Source: Microbispora siamensis
GTDB lineage: Bacteria; Actinomycetota; Actinomycetes; Streptosporangiales; Streptosporangiaceae
Assembly: GCF_016863095.1 (NCBI RefSeq)
Contig: NZ_BOOF01000017.1
Span: forward strand, 62,001 to 126,000
Reading direction: 5' to 3'
Length of the DNA: 64,000 bases
Positions 35,678 to 45,647 of this stretch are shown here, piece by piece. Below the pieces are notes generated by a model. It did no database searches and was not told where the DNA came from. It was given only the letters and a program-made list of their open reading frames with translations. A program made the position numbers and the translations under genes. Within the stretch, counting starts at the first letter, position 1; each line of letters opens with the position of its first letter.

Positions 35678-37330
35678 ATGGCAGAAACGGACGAGCGCGG
35701 CGTCCACACCCGCCGGGGATTCCTCAGGACGGCGGTCACCGGCATGACCGTGCTGTCGGCCGCGGCGCTGCTGGAGGCCTGCGGCGCGGCGCCGTCCTCC
35801 CCGGCCGGCTCGAAGGCGTCGAGCGGAAGCGCCGCCGCCGGCACGGACACCGGCAAGGAGATCGACGTGCTCCGGGTGTCGCTGCCCGGCTCGCTGTCGA
35901 ACCTGTATCCCGGGCAGGAGTCGGGCATCCTCAACTACTACGTCGCCGGGATCTGCATGGAGGGGCTCGTCGGCGTCGACACCACGGGAAAGATCGTCCC
36001 CGCCCTGGCGTCGAGCGTCGAGCGCACGTCGCCGACCACCTACGTCTACCGGCTCCGCCCGGACGCCCGGTTCCACGACGGCACCCCGGTGACCGCCGAC
36101 GACGTGCTGCACTCGATCGAGATGGCCAGGGACGCGAAGGTCTCGCCCGCGACGGCCGCCTACTGGGGGAACCTGAAGAAGGCCGAGAAGACCGGGGACG
36201 CCGAGATCACCCTGACCGCCAAGGCCGCCGACGTGGCGTTCGCCTGGCTTCCATCGAACGCCGACGCCCTGTGGATCGCCCCCAAGACCGCGTGGGAGAA
36301 CGCGAAGAGCGGATTCGGCACCCCGCAGGCGCTCCCCGTCGGGACCGGGCCGTACAAGGTCACGGGGTTCGTGCCCGACTCCTACGTCGAGTTCTCCCGG
36401 GTGGACACCTGGCACGGCACCCGGCCGAAGATCGCCAAGATCCGGTTCGAGTTCGTGCCCGACGAGAACACCCGCCTGCTGGCGTGGAAGGCCGGCAAGG
36501 CCGACATGGCGCTCAACGTGCCGCTGGCCCAGTCGCGCCAGTGGGAGGGCGCCGCAGGCACCCGGGTGGTCTACGCGCCCGACCGTTCGTACGCCGGGCT
36601 GACCTTCAACACGAAGGCCGCGCCGTTCGACGACGTGCACGTCCGCAGGGCGGTCGCCCACGCGGTGAACCGCGAGGCGATCGTGGACAAGATCCTGCGC
36701 GGGCACGGCCAGGTCGCCACCGCGCTGTCCACACCCGAGCAGTTCGGCGGGCTGTGGACGCCGCAGGAGGCGACGCGGCGCCTCGCCGCCGTCCCCCAGT
36801 ACGCGTACGACCTGGAGAAGGCGAAGCAGGAGCTGGCGCAGTCGAAGGTGCCGAACGGGTTCAGCGCCAGCCTGTCCTATCCGAACACCGGCCCGCACCT
36901 GGGGACGGCCGCGCAGGCGTTCGCCGCCGACCTGAAGAAGATCGGCATCACGCTCGAGGTGAAGGAACTGCCGATCGAACAGTGGCTGGCCGAGCTGAAC
37001 GGATTCCCGCCGCTGAGCTACATGTGGTACTTCAACACCACCGGCGACCCCGGCGAGCTCGCGGCCTGGTTCCTCGGCGAGGGCAATCCCGCCAAGTACG
37101 CCAATGACACGATCACCGCCACGATGGCGAAGGCCACCGCCGAGGCCGACCCGGCGAAGCGGGCCGATCTGCTGATCGAGGCCCAGACCGCGCAGGCCGC
37201 CGACCTCGCGTACCTGCCGCTGTGGTGGGGCCAGGCGGCGACCGCGTTCGGCAGCGCGATCGGCGTCAGGGACTACACCTCCTACACGCTGCTGGCCGAC
37301 TGGCCGCAGCAGGTCTACGCGGCCCAATGA
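35678..37330 (+). CDS. Peptide/nickel-type ABC transporter substrate-binding lipoprotein
   Basis: 550 aa from ATG 35678 with GGGAAGG upstream. The N-terminus has a Tat-type signal, RRGFLRTAVTGM, ending in LLEAC for lipidation. The mature part is an SBP_bac_5 (OppA/DppA) protein: YVYRLRPDARFHDGTPVTADDV and RRAVAHAVNREAIVDKIL are diagnostic. It captures peptides or similar ligands outside the membrane and hands them to the two permeases directly downstream. Confidence 0.91.
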   Translation: MAETDERGVHTRRGFLRTAVTGMTVLSAAALLEACGAAPSSPAGSKASSGSAAAGTDTGKEIDVLRVSLPGSLSNLYPGQESGILNYYVAGICMEGLVGVDTTGKIVPALASSVERTSPTTYVYRLRPDARFHDGTPVTADDVLHSIEMARDAKVSPATAAYWGNLKKAEKTGDAEITLTAKAADVAFAWLPSNADALWIAPKTAWENAKSGFGTPQALPVGTGPYKVTGFVPDSYVEFSRVDTWHGTRPKIAKIRFEFVPDENTRLLAWKAGKADMALNVPLAQSRQWEGAAGTRVVYAPDRSYAGLTFNTKAAPFDDVHVRRAVAHAVNREAIVDKILRGHGQVATALSTPEQFGGLWTPQEATRRLAAVPQYAYDLEKAKQELAQSKVPNGFSASLSYPNTGPHLGTAAQAFAADLKKIGITLEVKELPIEQWLAELNGFPPLSYMWYFNTTGDPGELAAWFLGEGNPAKYANDTITATMAKATAEADPAKRADLLIEAQTAQAADLAYLPLWWGQAATAFGSAIGVRDYTSYTLLADWPQQVYAAQ

Positions 37331-37340
37331 AGGCAGCACA

Positions 37341-38300
37341 GTGAACCGCGCCGTCCTCGCCTTCGCGCTGCGCCGGGCGGCCGCCACGCTCGCGCTGCTG
37401 CTCGCGCTGTCGCTGCTGGTCTTCGCGCTGCTGTACCTCGCCCCCGGCGACGTCGCCCGCAACCTGCTGGGCACCCGCAACGTCACGCCGGAGGCCCTGG
37501 CCCGGATCCGCGAGCTGCACCACCTGGACGAGCCGTTCCTCGCGCAGTACTGGTGGTGGCTGTCCCACGCGGTGACCGGCGACTTCGGCACGTCCATCCG
37601 CACGGGCGGGGAGGTCGGGCCGCTGCTGCTCGACCGGACCGGCGTCACGGCGGCCACGGCCGGGCTGGCGTTCCTGTTGTCGGTCCTGGCTGGCGTCCCG
37701 GCCGGGATCGCCACCGCCGTACGGCGTGGCCGGCCGCTCGACCGGATGATCGTGGCGGCCTCGGTCGTCGGCGTCAGCGCGCCCGGCTTCGCGGTGGGCC
37801 TGATCCTGCTGTACGTCTTCGCCCTGGGGCTGGGCTGGTTCCCCGTCTACGGCACCGGCGAGGGGTTCCTCGACGCCCTCTGGCATCTCGTCCTCCCGGC
37901 GGTGGCGCTCGCGTGCGGGCTCGGCGCCTTCGTCGTGAAGCTGACCAGGGCGGCGGTCATCCGGGAGCTGGACCAGGACTACGTGACGTTCGCCCGGGGA
38001 CGCGGCCTGTCCGAACGCAGGGTGCTGCGCCTCGTGCTGCGCAACGCGGCGATCCCCATCGTGACCAGCCTCGGCCTGATGGTGGCCTACCTGTTCGGCG
38101 GGACCGTGCTGATCGAGGTCACCTTCGCGCTGCCCGGGCTCGGCTCGCTGATGGAGGAGTCGGTGCTGTTCAAGGACATCCCCGTGGTGCAGGCGCTGAC
38201 GCTCGTCGTCGCGCTGGTCGTGTCGGTGACCGCGCTCGCCGTGGACCTGTCGTACCTCGCGATCGACCCGCGCGTACGGGCCAGGGCGGTGCGGCGATGA
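37341..38300 (+). CDS. ABC transporter permease (DppB-like)
   Basis: 319 aa with six membrane segments. The opening LLALSLLVFALLYLAPGDVAR and the loop YVTFARGRGLSERRVLRLVLRNA hold the EAA-type motif that docks to the ATPase. It starts 10 bp after the binding protein gene, and its stop overlaps the next permease by 4 bp (ATGA). Confidence 0.92.
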   Translation: MNRAVLAFALRRAAATLALLLALSLLVFALLYLAPGDVARNLLGTRNVTPEALARIRELHHLDEPFLAQYWWWLSHAVTGDFGTSIRTGGEVGPLLLDRTGVTAATAGLAFLLSVLAGVPAGIATAVRRGRPLDRMIVAASVVGVSAPGFAVGLILLYVFALGLGWFPVYGTGEGFLDALWHLVLPAVALACGLGAFVVKLTRAAVIRELDQDYVTFARGRGLSERRVLRLVLRNAAIPIVTSLGLMVAYLFGGTVLIEVTFALPGLGSLMEESVLFKDIPVVQALTLVVALVVSVTALAVDLSYLAIDPRVRARAVRR

Positions 38301-39136
38301 AACCGATGAAGCGGAGGATACGGAGGCGGCCGCCGGTGGTGGCGATCCTGTCCGCCGTCGTGCTCGCGGCCGTCGCGGTGTTCGCGGCGGGCCGGGAACT
38401 GCTCGCGCCGCACGCCCTCGACCAGGACGTCTACCTGGGCGTGGTCGGTGCGGGCGTCGAGGGCCACCTGTTCGGCACCGACCAGCTCGGCCGCGACATC
38501 CTGCAGCTCTCGCTCGCGGGCGCCCGCTCGGCGCTGGCCGGTCCGATCGTGGTCGCCGTGGGGTCGATGGTGATCGGGGTCCTGCTCGGGACCTTCGCGG
38601 GCTACCGGGGCGGGATCGTGGACATGCTGGCCGGCCGCTACGCCGACCTGCTGCTGGCGCTGCCGTCGGTGCTGCTGGCCATCGTCGTCGCCGGGCTCGT
38701 GGGGCGCGGCTACTGGGTCACTGTCGCCGTGCTGATCGTGCTGTTCTCGCCGTCCGACGTGCGGCTCGTGCGGGGAGCGGTGATGGAGCAGACGCCCCGG
38801 CCCTACATCGAGTCGGCCAAGATCCTCGGGATCCGGCCGACGCGGATCATGTTCCGGCACATCGCGCCCAACATCGTGCCGATCGTGGTCGCCAACCTCC
38901 TGCTCAACGTGGCGTTCGCGCTGGTCGCGCTGTCCTCGCTGTCGTACCTCGGGCTCGGCGTGCCGCCCGGGGCGCCGGACTGGGGACGCCAGCTCGCCGA
39001 CGGGCGCGCGCTGCTGGGCGACAACCCGCTGGCGGCCGTCGTGCCCGGCGTGCTGATCATCCTCACCGCCACCGCGGTGAACCTGCTCGGCGACTGGTTG
39101 TCCGAGCTGCTCGACCGCAGGGTGGTGGCGCGATGA
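38297..39136 (+). CDS. ABC transporter permease (DppC-like)
   Basis: 279 aa from ATG 38297. The N-terminus is basic, then one helix, then HLFGTDQLGRDILQLSLAGARSAL, the DppC signature, and the coupling helix in YIESAKILGIRPTRIMFRHI. It overlaps both neighbours by 4 bp and pairs with the DppB-like permease. Confidence 0.93.
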   Translation: MKPMKRRIRRRPPVVAILSAVVLAAVAVFAAGRELLAPHALDQDVYLGVVGAGVEGHLFGTDQLGRDILQLSLAGARSALAGPIVVAVGSMVIGVLLGTFAGYRGGIVDMLAGRYADLLLALPSVLLAIVVAGLVGRGYWVTVAVLIVLFSPSDVRLVRGAVMEQTPRPYIESAKILGIRPTRIMFRHIAPNIVPIVVANLLLNVAFALVALSSLSYLGLGVPPGAPDWGRQLADGRALLGDNPLAAVVPGVLIILTATAVNLLGDWLSELLDRRVVAR

Positions 39137-40839
39137 GTCCCTTGCTCCACGCCCGGGACGTACGGGTGACCTCGGCGGCGGGCGTCCTCGTCACGGGAAT
39201 CGACCTGAGGCTGGCGCCGGGGGAGACCGTGGCGATCGTCGGCGAGTCCGGCTCGGGCAAGTCGATGACCGCCAGGGCGCTGACCGGCCTGCTGCCCGAG
39301 GGCGTGCACGCCACCGGGCGGCTGGAGCTGTCCGGGCAGGCGTACGACCTGGCCGCGGCGCGTACGCCCTGGCAGCGCATCCGGGGATCGCAGATCGCCC
39401 TGCTGCTCCAGGACCCGTTCACCTCGCTGTCGCCGGGGCACCGCTGCGGCGAGCAGATCGGATGGGCGCTGCCGCGCGCCGGGCGCGCCGCCGGGGTCGC
39501 CCGCCTGCTGGCCGAGGTGGGGCTGCCCGCCGAGGTGGCCGAGCGGTACCCCTTCCAGCTCTCCGGCGGCATGCGCCAGCGGGTGGCGATCGCCGCCGCG
39601 CTGGCCGCCGGCCCCGGCCTGCTGATCGCGGACGAGCCGACCACGGCCCTGGACGTGACGACCCAGCACGAGGTCCTCGAACTCGTCGCAGGGCTGCAGC
39701 GGGCGCGTCGGACGGGCCTCATCCTGATCACCCACGACCTGCGGCTCGCCCGGGCCAGGGCCGACCGGATCATGGTGATGTACGCCGGGCGGCTCGTCGA
39801 GGAGGGCCCGGCGGCCGAGGTGATGGACCGGCCCGCGCACCCCTACACGGCGCGGCTCGCGGCCTGCGACCCGCCCGTCACCCACCGCCTGCCGGCGCTG
39901 CCGACGATCCCCGGCTCGGTGCCCCGGCCGTACGCGGTGAGCGGGGCCTGCGCCTTCGCGGACCGGTGCGATCTGGCGATCGAGGCGTGCCGTACGGCGG
40001 AGCCCGCCCTGGCGGAAGTCGCGCACGGGCATGCGGCGGCGTGCGTGCGGCCCTCGGACGTGCGCCAGGTCGTCGCACCTTCCGCCGCGGCCGTTCCTCC
40101 GGTGGCGGGCCCATCGTCTGCGCTGCTGACCGTGCGCGGGCTGACCAAGCGGTTCCCCGGCTCGGCCGGGCCGGCGCTCGACGGGGTCGACCTGGAGGTC
40201 GCGGCGGGGGAGGCGGTCGCGGTGGTCGGCGAGTCCGGCTCCGGCAAGACCACGCTCGCGCGATGCGTGGTCGGCCTCGAACGGGCTGACGGCGGCAGCG
40301 TCGAGTTCGGCGGCCGAGCCACCGGCCCGAGGCGGGTGCAGTACGTGTTCCAGGACCCGTACTCCGCGCTGAACCCCGGCCTCACCGTCGGCGCCTCATT
40401 GGCCGAGGCGCTCAGGGCGGCGGGCCGCCCCCGGTCGGAGGTGCCCGGCCTGCTCGACCTGGTCGGGCTGCCCGCGGCGTACGCCCGGCGCAGGCCCCGC
40501 GCGCTGTCGGGCGGCGAGCGCCAGCGCGTGGCGATCGCGCGGGCCCTCGCTCCGGGCGCCGAGGTGCTGGTCTGCGACGAGCCCGTCTCGGCGCTCGACG
40601 TCTCGGTCCAGGCGCAGGTGCTCAACCTGCTGTCGGACCTACGCCGCGACCTGGGGCTGACCCTGCTGTTCATCACCCACGACCTGGCCGTCGCACGGCA
40701 GGTCGCCGACCGCGTGTACGTCATGCACCGCGGCCGGGTCGTCGAGACCGGGCCGGTCGGCGACGTGCTCGGCGCTCCCACCCACGAGTACACCCAACGG
40801 CTGCTGGCGTCCGTGCCGGCGGCGACCCGAGCGGAGTGA
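39133..40839 (+). CDS. Fused ABC ATPase (DppD-DppF type, two nucleotide-binding domains)
   Basis: 568 aa. Domain 1 (about residues 5-255): Walker A GESGSGKSMTA, signature LSGGMRQRVAIA, Walker B LLIADEPTTALD, and the oligopeptide-type C-terminal Cys motif CAFADRCDLAIEAC. Domain 2 (about residues 333-565): Walker A GESGSGKTTLA, signature [15 protein letters not shown], Walker B VLVCDEPVSALD. The two ATPases are usually separate dppD and dppF genes; here one chain powers the importer. Both active sites look intact. Overlaps of 4 bp on each side indicate a single operon. Confidence 0.93.
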   Translation: MSPLLHARDVRVTSAAGVLVTGIDLRLAPGETVAIVGESGSGKSMTARALTGLLPEGVHATGRLELSGQAYDLAAARTPWQRIRGSQIALLLQDPFTSLSPGHRCGEQIGWALPRAGRAAGVARLLAEVGLPAEVAERYPFQLSGGMRQRVAIAAALAAGPGLLIADEPTTALDVTTQHEVLELVAGLQRARRTGLILITHDLRLARARADRIMVMYAGRLVEEGPAAEVMDRPAHPYTARLAACDPPVTHRLPALPTIPGSVPRPYAVSGACAFADRCDLAIEACRTAEPALAEVAHGHAAACVRPSDVRQVVAPSAAAVPPVAGPSSALLTVRGLTKRFPGSAGPALDGVDLEVAAGEAVAVVGESGSGKTTLARCVVGLERADGGSVEFGGRATGPRRVQYVFQDPYSALNPGLTVGASLAEALRAAGRPRSEVPGLLDLVGLPAAYARRRPRALSGGERQRVAIARALAPGAEVLVCDEPVSALDVSVQAQVLNLLSDLRRDLGLTLLFITHDLAVARQVADRVYVMHRGRVVETGPVGDVLGAPTHEYTQRLLASVPAATRAE

Positions 40840-41909
40840 AGATCCTGATGACCGAACTACGCGTCGACGTGCTGCCCGTGACGGGGGACGTGGCCTCCGT
40901 CGCCGACGGACTCGACGTCGTGCCCGCCGACCTGCTGCGTCGCTGGGGGCTCGCGGGCGGCGTGCAGGTGCGCACGCTCGTCACGGCCCGTACGGAGGAC
41001 GGGACTCTGGCCGGGGCCGCCTTCGAGGTGCACAGGCCGCTCACCGCGTACCGGAAGATCGTGGACGTGTGGGCGTCCGACGACGCGGTCGCCGACACGC
41101 TCGTGCGCACCATCGAGGAGCGCGCCTGGCGGGAGGGCGCGGTGGCGGTCAAGCGGTGGTTCGCGGCGCGGGACGCGGCGTGGGAACGCTCGCTCGGCCG
41201 GGGCTACCGGGAGGTGCCGGTGCCCACCTGGGCGGGCCCGGTCGTCGGCGGCACCGAAACCGGCTATGGGCAGGTGCGCTGGCGCGACCGGCCCCCCGCG
41301 CGGGCGCTGCCGTACATGCGCCAGACCACCGACTTCACCTGCGGGCCCGTGGCGCTGCAGATGGCCCTGGCCGGGCTGGGGCTGTCGGGCGAGCCCACCC
41401 GTGAGGAGGAGCTGCGGCTGTGGCGCGAGGCGACCACGGTGGCCGGCTGCGACCCGCTGGGCCTCGCGCTCGCCGCCGCCGGCCGGGGCGTCAGGCCGGA
41501 GGTGCTGCTGTCCACCGAGGCCCCGACCCTGCTGGAGCTGTGCCGTACGGACGAGGAGCGCGAGCTGCGGCGCTTCATCCAGACGGGGTTCCGGGCCGAG
41601 CTGGCCCACCGGGGCATCGGCGTGGAGACCGCCGCCTTCGACCTCGACCGGCTCCGCGCGGTGGTCGAGGACGGCGGGGTGGCGCTCGTGCTGATCGAGC
41701 AGCTCGGCATGCACGACGAGAGCTGCCCGCACTGGATCGCCGTCCACGGGGTGGACGGGGACGTCTTCCACGTCAACGACCCCTGGACGGACGCCCACCT
41801 GGGGGAGACCTACCTCGACGCGCTCGACCTGCCGCTGCCCGCCGCGACGCTGGACCGGCTCGCGTGGTACGGCCGGCCGAGCTACCGGAGCATGATCGCG
41901 CTCAGCTGA
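40836..41909 (+). CDS. GNAT-like plus C39-like peptidase fusion
   Basis: 357 aa from GTG 40836 overlapping the ATPase stop; ATG 40848 is the alternative. The N-terminal ~150 residues look like a GNAT fold (LAGAAFEVHRP, ERAWREGAVAVKRWF, then LGRGYREVPVP). The C-terminal half is a C39-type cysteine peptidase: QTTDFTCGPVALQMAL with C169, CPHWIAVHG with H299, and HVNDPW with the Asp. Catalytic residues are present. As the last gene of a peptide-import operon it may cleave or modify the imported peptide in the cytoplasm. No signal peptide is visible. Confidence 0.8.
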   Translation: MKILMTELRVDVLPVTGDVASVADGLDVVPADLLRRWGLAGGVQVRTLVTARTEDGTLAGAAFEVHRPLTAYRKIVDVWASDDAVADTLVRTIEERAWREGAVAVKRWFAARDAAWERSLGRGYREVPVPTWAGPVVGGTETGYGQVRWRDRPPARALPYMRQTTDFTCGPVALQMALAGLGLSGEPTREEELRLWREATTVAGCDPLGLALAAAGRGVRPEVLLSTEAPTLLELCRTDEERELRRFIQTGFRAELAHRGIGVETAAFDLDRLRAVVEDGGVALVLIEQLGMHDESCPHWIAVHGVDGDVFHVNDPWTDAHLGETYLDALDLPLPAATLDRLAWYGRPSYRSMIALS

Positions 41910-41913
41910 TCAC

Positions 41914-42483
41914 TCAGTCGGAGGGCATCGAGACGAGCGTCAGCAGCCGGGCCGGCTCCCCGCCGGTCCGGTAGCCGTGCTCGGCCTCCGCCGAGAACCG
42001 CACGGCGTCCCCCGCCTCGAGCCTGACCTCGTACGTGGCGACCTCCAGGGTCACCGAGCCGGACAGGACGTAGGCGAACTCCTCCGACCCCCGCCCGTGC
42101 GGCGCGCTCTCATGGGCGTGCTCCGGCGGCAGCGGCGTCTCGTACAGCTCGAAGCGCCGCCGATCGAGGGAGCTGAGCAGGGTGCGCGCCGCGTCGTCGC
42201 CGGCGCGGCGCATCACCTGCGGTTCGTACAGCGGCGTCCGGGTGATGTCGGCGAAGGACAGGTCGAGCGCCTCGGCCAGCCCCGCCAGCACCTCGACCGT
42301 GGGGTTGGCCAGGCCGCGCTCGATCTGCGACAGCAGCGCCTTGCTGAAGCCGGAGCGGTCCGCCAGATCGCGGATGCTGAGCCCGCGTGAGTGCCGCGCG
42401 TGCCGCACGTTGCTCGCGATCGCCGCCCGCACCTGCTCCGAGAGCGCGCCCACCCGCCCATCCCCCTTGTCGAAGTACGCCAT
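41914..42483 (-). CDS. XRE-family regulator with C-terminal cupin domain
   Basis: 189 aa from ATG 42483; GTG 42453, preceded by GGGGGAT, is also plausible. HTH at about residues 25-80: RHSRGLSIRDLADRSGFSKA then LLSQIERGLANPTVEVLAGL. The C-terminal cupin (about 115-186) contains EFAYVLSGSVTLEV and LEAGDAVRFSAEAEHGY, which probably binds a small ligand. It lies 45 bp downstream of, and on the same strand as, the amino-acid ABC operon, so it may regulate that operon or the peptide operon it faces. Confidence 0.88.
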   Translation of the reverse strand: MAYFDKGDGRVGALSEQVRAAIASNVRHARHSRGLSIRDLADRSGFSKALLSQIERGLANPTVEVLAGLAEALDLSFADITRTPLYEPQVMRRAGDDAARTLLSSLDRRRFELYETPLPPEHAHESAPHGRGSEEFAYVLSGSVTLEVATYEVRLEAGDAVRFSAEAEHGYRTGGEPARLLTLVSMPSD

Positions 42484-42528
42484 TGTTCCACGAAGGGGGC
42501 GCTCCGGGCGTCAGACGCCAAGGTGCCG

Positions 42529-43269
42529 TCAGACGCCAGGGTGCAGCACGCGGCGCAGGAACTCGCGGGTCCGCTCGTGCTGCGGGTCGGCGATGACCTG
42601 CTCCGGCGGCCCGTCCTCGACGATCACGCCACCGTCCATGAACACCACCCGGTCGGCCACCTCGCGGGCGAAGCCCATCTCGTGGGTGACGACCAGCATG
42701 GTCATGCCGTCCTCCGCGAGCTTCCGCATGACCGCGAGCACGTCGCCGACCAGCTCGGGGTCGAGCGCCGAAGTCGGCTCGTCGAACAGCATCAGCGAGG
42801 GGTTCATGGCGAGTGCGCGGGCGATCGCCACCCGCTGCTGCTGGCCGCCGGACAACTGGGGCGGGTAGGCGTCGATCTTCTCGATGAGGCCGACCTTCTC
42901 CAGGTTCTCCCGGGCGACGCGGTCGCACTCGCCCTTGCTCCGCTTGAGCACCCGCTCCTGGGCGATCGTGACGTTGCGCCGCACCGTCAGGTGGGGGAAC
43001 AGGTTGAACTGCTGGAACACCATGCCGATGTGCCGCCGGGCGGCGTCGATGTCGACGTCGGGGTCGGTCAGGTCGACGCCGTCCACGACCACCGTGCCGG
43101 AGGTCGGCTGCTCCAGCAGGTTCACGCAGCGCAGCAGCGTGGACTTGCCCGAGCCGGACGGTCCGATCACGCAGACGACCTGGCCGCTCTCGACCGTGAA
43201 ATCGATGCCGCGCAGCACTTCCAGGCTGCCGAACGACTTGTGCAGGTTCTTGATCTCGACGGTGCTCAT
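42529..43269 (-). CDS. Polar amino-acid ABC transporter ATPase (GlnQ-like)
   Basis: 246 aa from ATG 43269, overlapping the permease stop (ATGA). Walker [14 protein letters not shown], signature [16 protein letters not shown], Walker [15 protein letters not shown], and the switch His in [28 protein letters not shown] is typical of the GlnQ/HisP group. It energises amino-acid uptake with the adjacent permease and binding protein. Confidence 0.94.
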   Translation of the reverse strand: MSTVEIKNLHKSFGSLEVLRGIDFTVESGQVVCVIGPSGSGKSTLLRCVNLLEQPTSGTVVVDGVDLTDPDVDIDAARRHIGMVFQQFNLFPHLTVRRNVTIAQERVLKRSKGECDRVARENLEKVGLIEKIDAYPPQLSGGQQQRVAIARALAMNPSLMLFDEPTSALDPELVGDVLAVMRKLAEDGMTMLVVTHEMGFAREVADRVVFMDGGVIVEDGPPEQVIADPQHERTREFLRRVLHPGV

Positions 43270-44105
43270 CGGCCCGCTCCCTGGCGCGCTTCCAGCCGCC
43301 TCGCCACGTATCCGAGGGGAATCGTGATCAGCAGGTACGTCAGACCGGTCGCGAGGATCGGTGTGGGATTGGCGTACGTGGAGGACTCGTCGTTGCCGAA
43401 CTTGGCCAGCTCCACCTGGGCGGCGGTGACGCCGAGGATCAGCACCAGCGAGGAGTCCTTCAGCAGCGTGACGAGCTGGTTGGTGAGCGGCGGCAGCACG
43501 ATCCGGATCGCCTGCGGAATGATGATCGACACCATCGCCCGCATGTGCGGCATGCCGAGCGAGCGCGCCGCCTCCAACTGTCCCTTCGGCACCGCCTGGA
43601 TGCCCGCCCGGAAGTTCTCCGCCATGTACGCCGCCGAGACGACGCCGAGCCCCAGCGCGGCGCTGCCGTACACGCCGCCGGGCAGTTCGAAGCCGGGGAA
43701 CGCCAGCGGGAGGCTGCCGATCATCAGGAAGATGAGCAGCATCGGCAGACCGCGGAAGATCTCGATGTAGATCGCCGACACCCACCGGTAGGGCGCGACC
43801 GAGGACAGCCGCATCAGGGCCAGCACCAGACCCACGACGAAGCCGAGGACGAAGCCCGACAGCGTGTAGATCACGGTGTTGCGCAACGCCACCGTGAACA
43901 GCTCGGGCAGGCCCTTGCCGGCGACGTCGAGGTTGAAGAACGACTCGCCGATCGCCTTCCAGTCGGCCAGCGCGACCAGGACGACGAGGATCACCACCAG
44001 CACGGCGTACTGGATGACCCGGCTGATGCGCTGCTTCTTGCGCGGGCTGAGCCCCTTGCGGGGCTCAGCGGGAGAGGTGGCCTGCTGCTCGCTCACAGCG
44101 CTCAT
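43266..44105 (-). CDS. Polar amino-acid ABC transporter permease
   Basis: 279 aa. After a polar N-terminus there are about five membrane segments. [20 protein letters not shown] marks the His/Glu/Gln permease family, and the coupling loop is [20 protein letters not shown]. It overlaps both its neighbours by 4 bp. A single permease gene implies a homodimer. Confidence 0.92.
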   Translation of the reverse strand: MSAVSEQQATSPAEPRKGLSPRKKQRISRVIQYAVLVVILVVLVALADWKAIGESFFNLDVAGKGLPELFTVALRNTVIYTLSGFVLGFVVGLVLALMRLSSVAPYRWVSAIYIEIFRGLPMLLIFLMIGSLPLAFPGFELPGGVYGSAALGLGVVSAAYMAENFRAGIQAVPKGQLEAARSLGMPHMRAMVSIIIPQAIRIVLPPLTNQLVTLLKDSSLVLILGVTAAQVELAKFGNDESSTYANPTPILATGLTYLLITIPLGYVARRLEARQGAGR

Positions 44106-45019
44106 GACCCGGCGGCGGGCGACTCGGTTCCGGTCGCGGCCGGGCTCTCACCCGTCGAAGAGCCGTCCGAAGCGCCGCCGGACGTGCCGCCGGGCTCGGT
44201 GCCGAACCACTTCTTGTAGATCTGGTTGTAGGTGCCGTCCGACTTGGCGGCGGCGAGAACCTCGTCGACGACCTTCTTGAGCGCCGTGTTGTCCTTCTTC
44301 ATGCCGATGCCGTACTGCTCACCGGTGTCGAGGCTGGCGACCTGCTCGAACTTGGCGCCGATGTCGGGCTTCTTCAGCCAGGTCAGCACGACCGGGAGGT
44401 CCTGCACGATCACGTCCGCCTGGCCGGTCTGCAGGCCGAGCAGCTCCTTGGGCGAGTCGGCGAACTCGATCGGATCGAGGCCCTGCTTCTTGACGTAGTC
44501 GAGGCCGGTCGTGGACGCCTGCGCGCCCAGCTTGAGGTTCTTGGCCTTGACGTCGTCCAGAGAGGTGACCCCGCTGCCCTTCTTGGCCATCAGCGCCTGC
44601 GTGGCGTCGAAGTACGGCTCGGAGAACAGCAGGTTCTGCTGCCGCTCCGGCGTGATCGTCATACCGGCGGCGGCCACGTCGCACTTGCGGGCGTTCAGGG
44701 CGGCGCCGCTCTTGATCGCCGCGAAGTCGATGTCCACGATGTCCTGGGTCACGCCCAGCTTCTTCGCGACGAGGTCGACGATGTCCACGTCGAACCCGAC
44801 GACCTTGCCGCCCTGGTTGAACTGGAACGGCTCGTACGGAATGTTCGTACAGGTCGTGATTTTTCCGGCGTTCACGAGGGCGACACCGCCGGGGGCGGCC
44901 GAGGCCGTCGCCGTGCCCGAGCCGCCGGAGTCGCTCCCGCAGGCGGTGACGGTCAGCGCCGCCGCCAGCGCCACCGCCCCGATGCTCGCGGCTTTCCGAT
45001 AGGTGGACCAGGGAGCCAC
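44102..45019 (-). CDS. Polar amino-acid ABC transporter substrate-binding lipoprotein
   Basis: 305 aa from GTG 45019 with GGAGG upstream. Lipoprotein signal ending LTVTAC. SBP_bac_3 features: YEPFQFNQGGKVVGFDVDIV, CDVAAAGMTITPERQ and TGQADVIVQDLPV. The last ~30 residues are a Gly/Ser/Thr linker. It recognises a polar amino acid or similar ligand outside the membrane. First gene of the minus-strand operon; a 110-bp gap upstream should contain the promoter. Confidence 0.92.
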   Translation of the reverse strand: MAPWSTYRKAASIGAVALAAALTVTACGSDSGGSGTATASAAPGGVALVNAGKITTCTNIPYEPFQFNQGGKVVGFDVDIVDLVAKKLGVTQDIVDIDFAAIKSGAALNARKCDVAAAGMTITPERQQNLLFSEPYFDATQALMAKKGSGVTSLDDVKAKNLKLGAQASTTGLDYVKKQGLDPIEFADSPKELLGLQTGQADVIVQDLPVVLTWLKKPDIGAKFEQVASLDTGEQYGIGMKKDNTALKKVVDEVLAAAKSDGTYNQIYKKWFGTEPGGTSGGASDGSSTGESPAATGTESPAAGS

Positions 45020-45129
45020 ACCGGCCTCCTTGCTGTGGTGCGAAAACGTCTGAGGCGCAGTTTAAGCGTCCCTTATGACGGTTTGGCCACCGCATGGAAC
45101 GGAGGCAGTAACGCCTGTTACCTCTGGTG

Positions 45130-45612
45130 TCAGGGATGCATGCCCTCGGTGAGCATGTTGAACCGTTCGAGCATCCGCGCGAGCAGCCGTACGTCCTCCT
45201 CCGGCCAAGCGGCCAGCAGCGTGCGCAGCTGGCCCTCGCGGGCCGACCGCGCGTCGTCGAGCCGCCTGCTGCCCTCGGGAGTGAGGGCCAGCAGGTGGGC
45301 CCGGCCGTCCTCGGGGTCGGGACTGCGGCTGATCAGCCCCAGCTCCTCCAGCACCTTGAGCTGGCGGCTGATCGTCGCCCGGCCGACCCGCAGGTAGGCG
45401 GCCAGGTCGCTGGACCGCATCGGCGAGCTCTGGTCGATGCGGACCAGCAGGCCGTACGCGCCGGGGTCCAGCTCGGGATGCACCTTGCGCCCCATCCCGG
45501 CGGAGAACGCCTTGGCGCGCCGCAGCAGGATGGCGAGCTGCCGCTCGACCGCGCAGTACGCCTCGCGTTCGCCGGCCGTGGGCGGTCGGGGAGCGATCTC
45601 CGCCTCCGTCAT
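45130..45612 (-). CDS. MarR-family transcriptional regulator
   Basis: 160 aa from ATG 45612. Winged-helix region: MRSSDLAAYLRVGRATISRQ then LEELGLISRSPDPEDGRAHLLALT, the MarR recognition helix and wing. It is the third gene of the exporter-YceI operon, 35 bp after the YceI gene, and probably represses it through the palindrome at 49071-49085. Ligand unknown; MarR proteins near exporters usually sense the exported toxic compound. Confidence 0.88.
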   Translation of the reverse strand: MTEAEIAPRPPTAGEREAYCAVERQLAILLRRAKAFSAGMGRKVHPELDPGAYGLLVRIDQSSPMRSSDLAAYLRVGRATISRQLKVLEELGLISRSPDPEDGRAHLLALTPEGSRRLDDARSAREGQLRTLLAAWPEEDVRLLARMLERFNMLTEGMHP

Positions 45613-45647
45613 GGCCTGCCTCCTCCTGACTGCGTGTGGCAGGGGGT

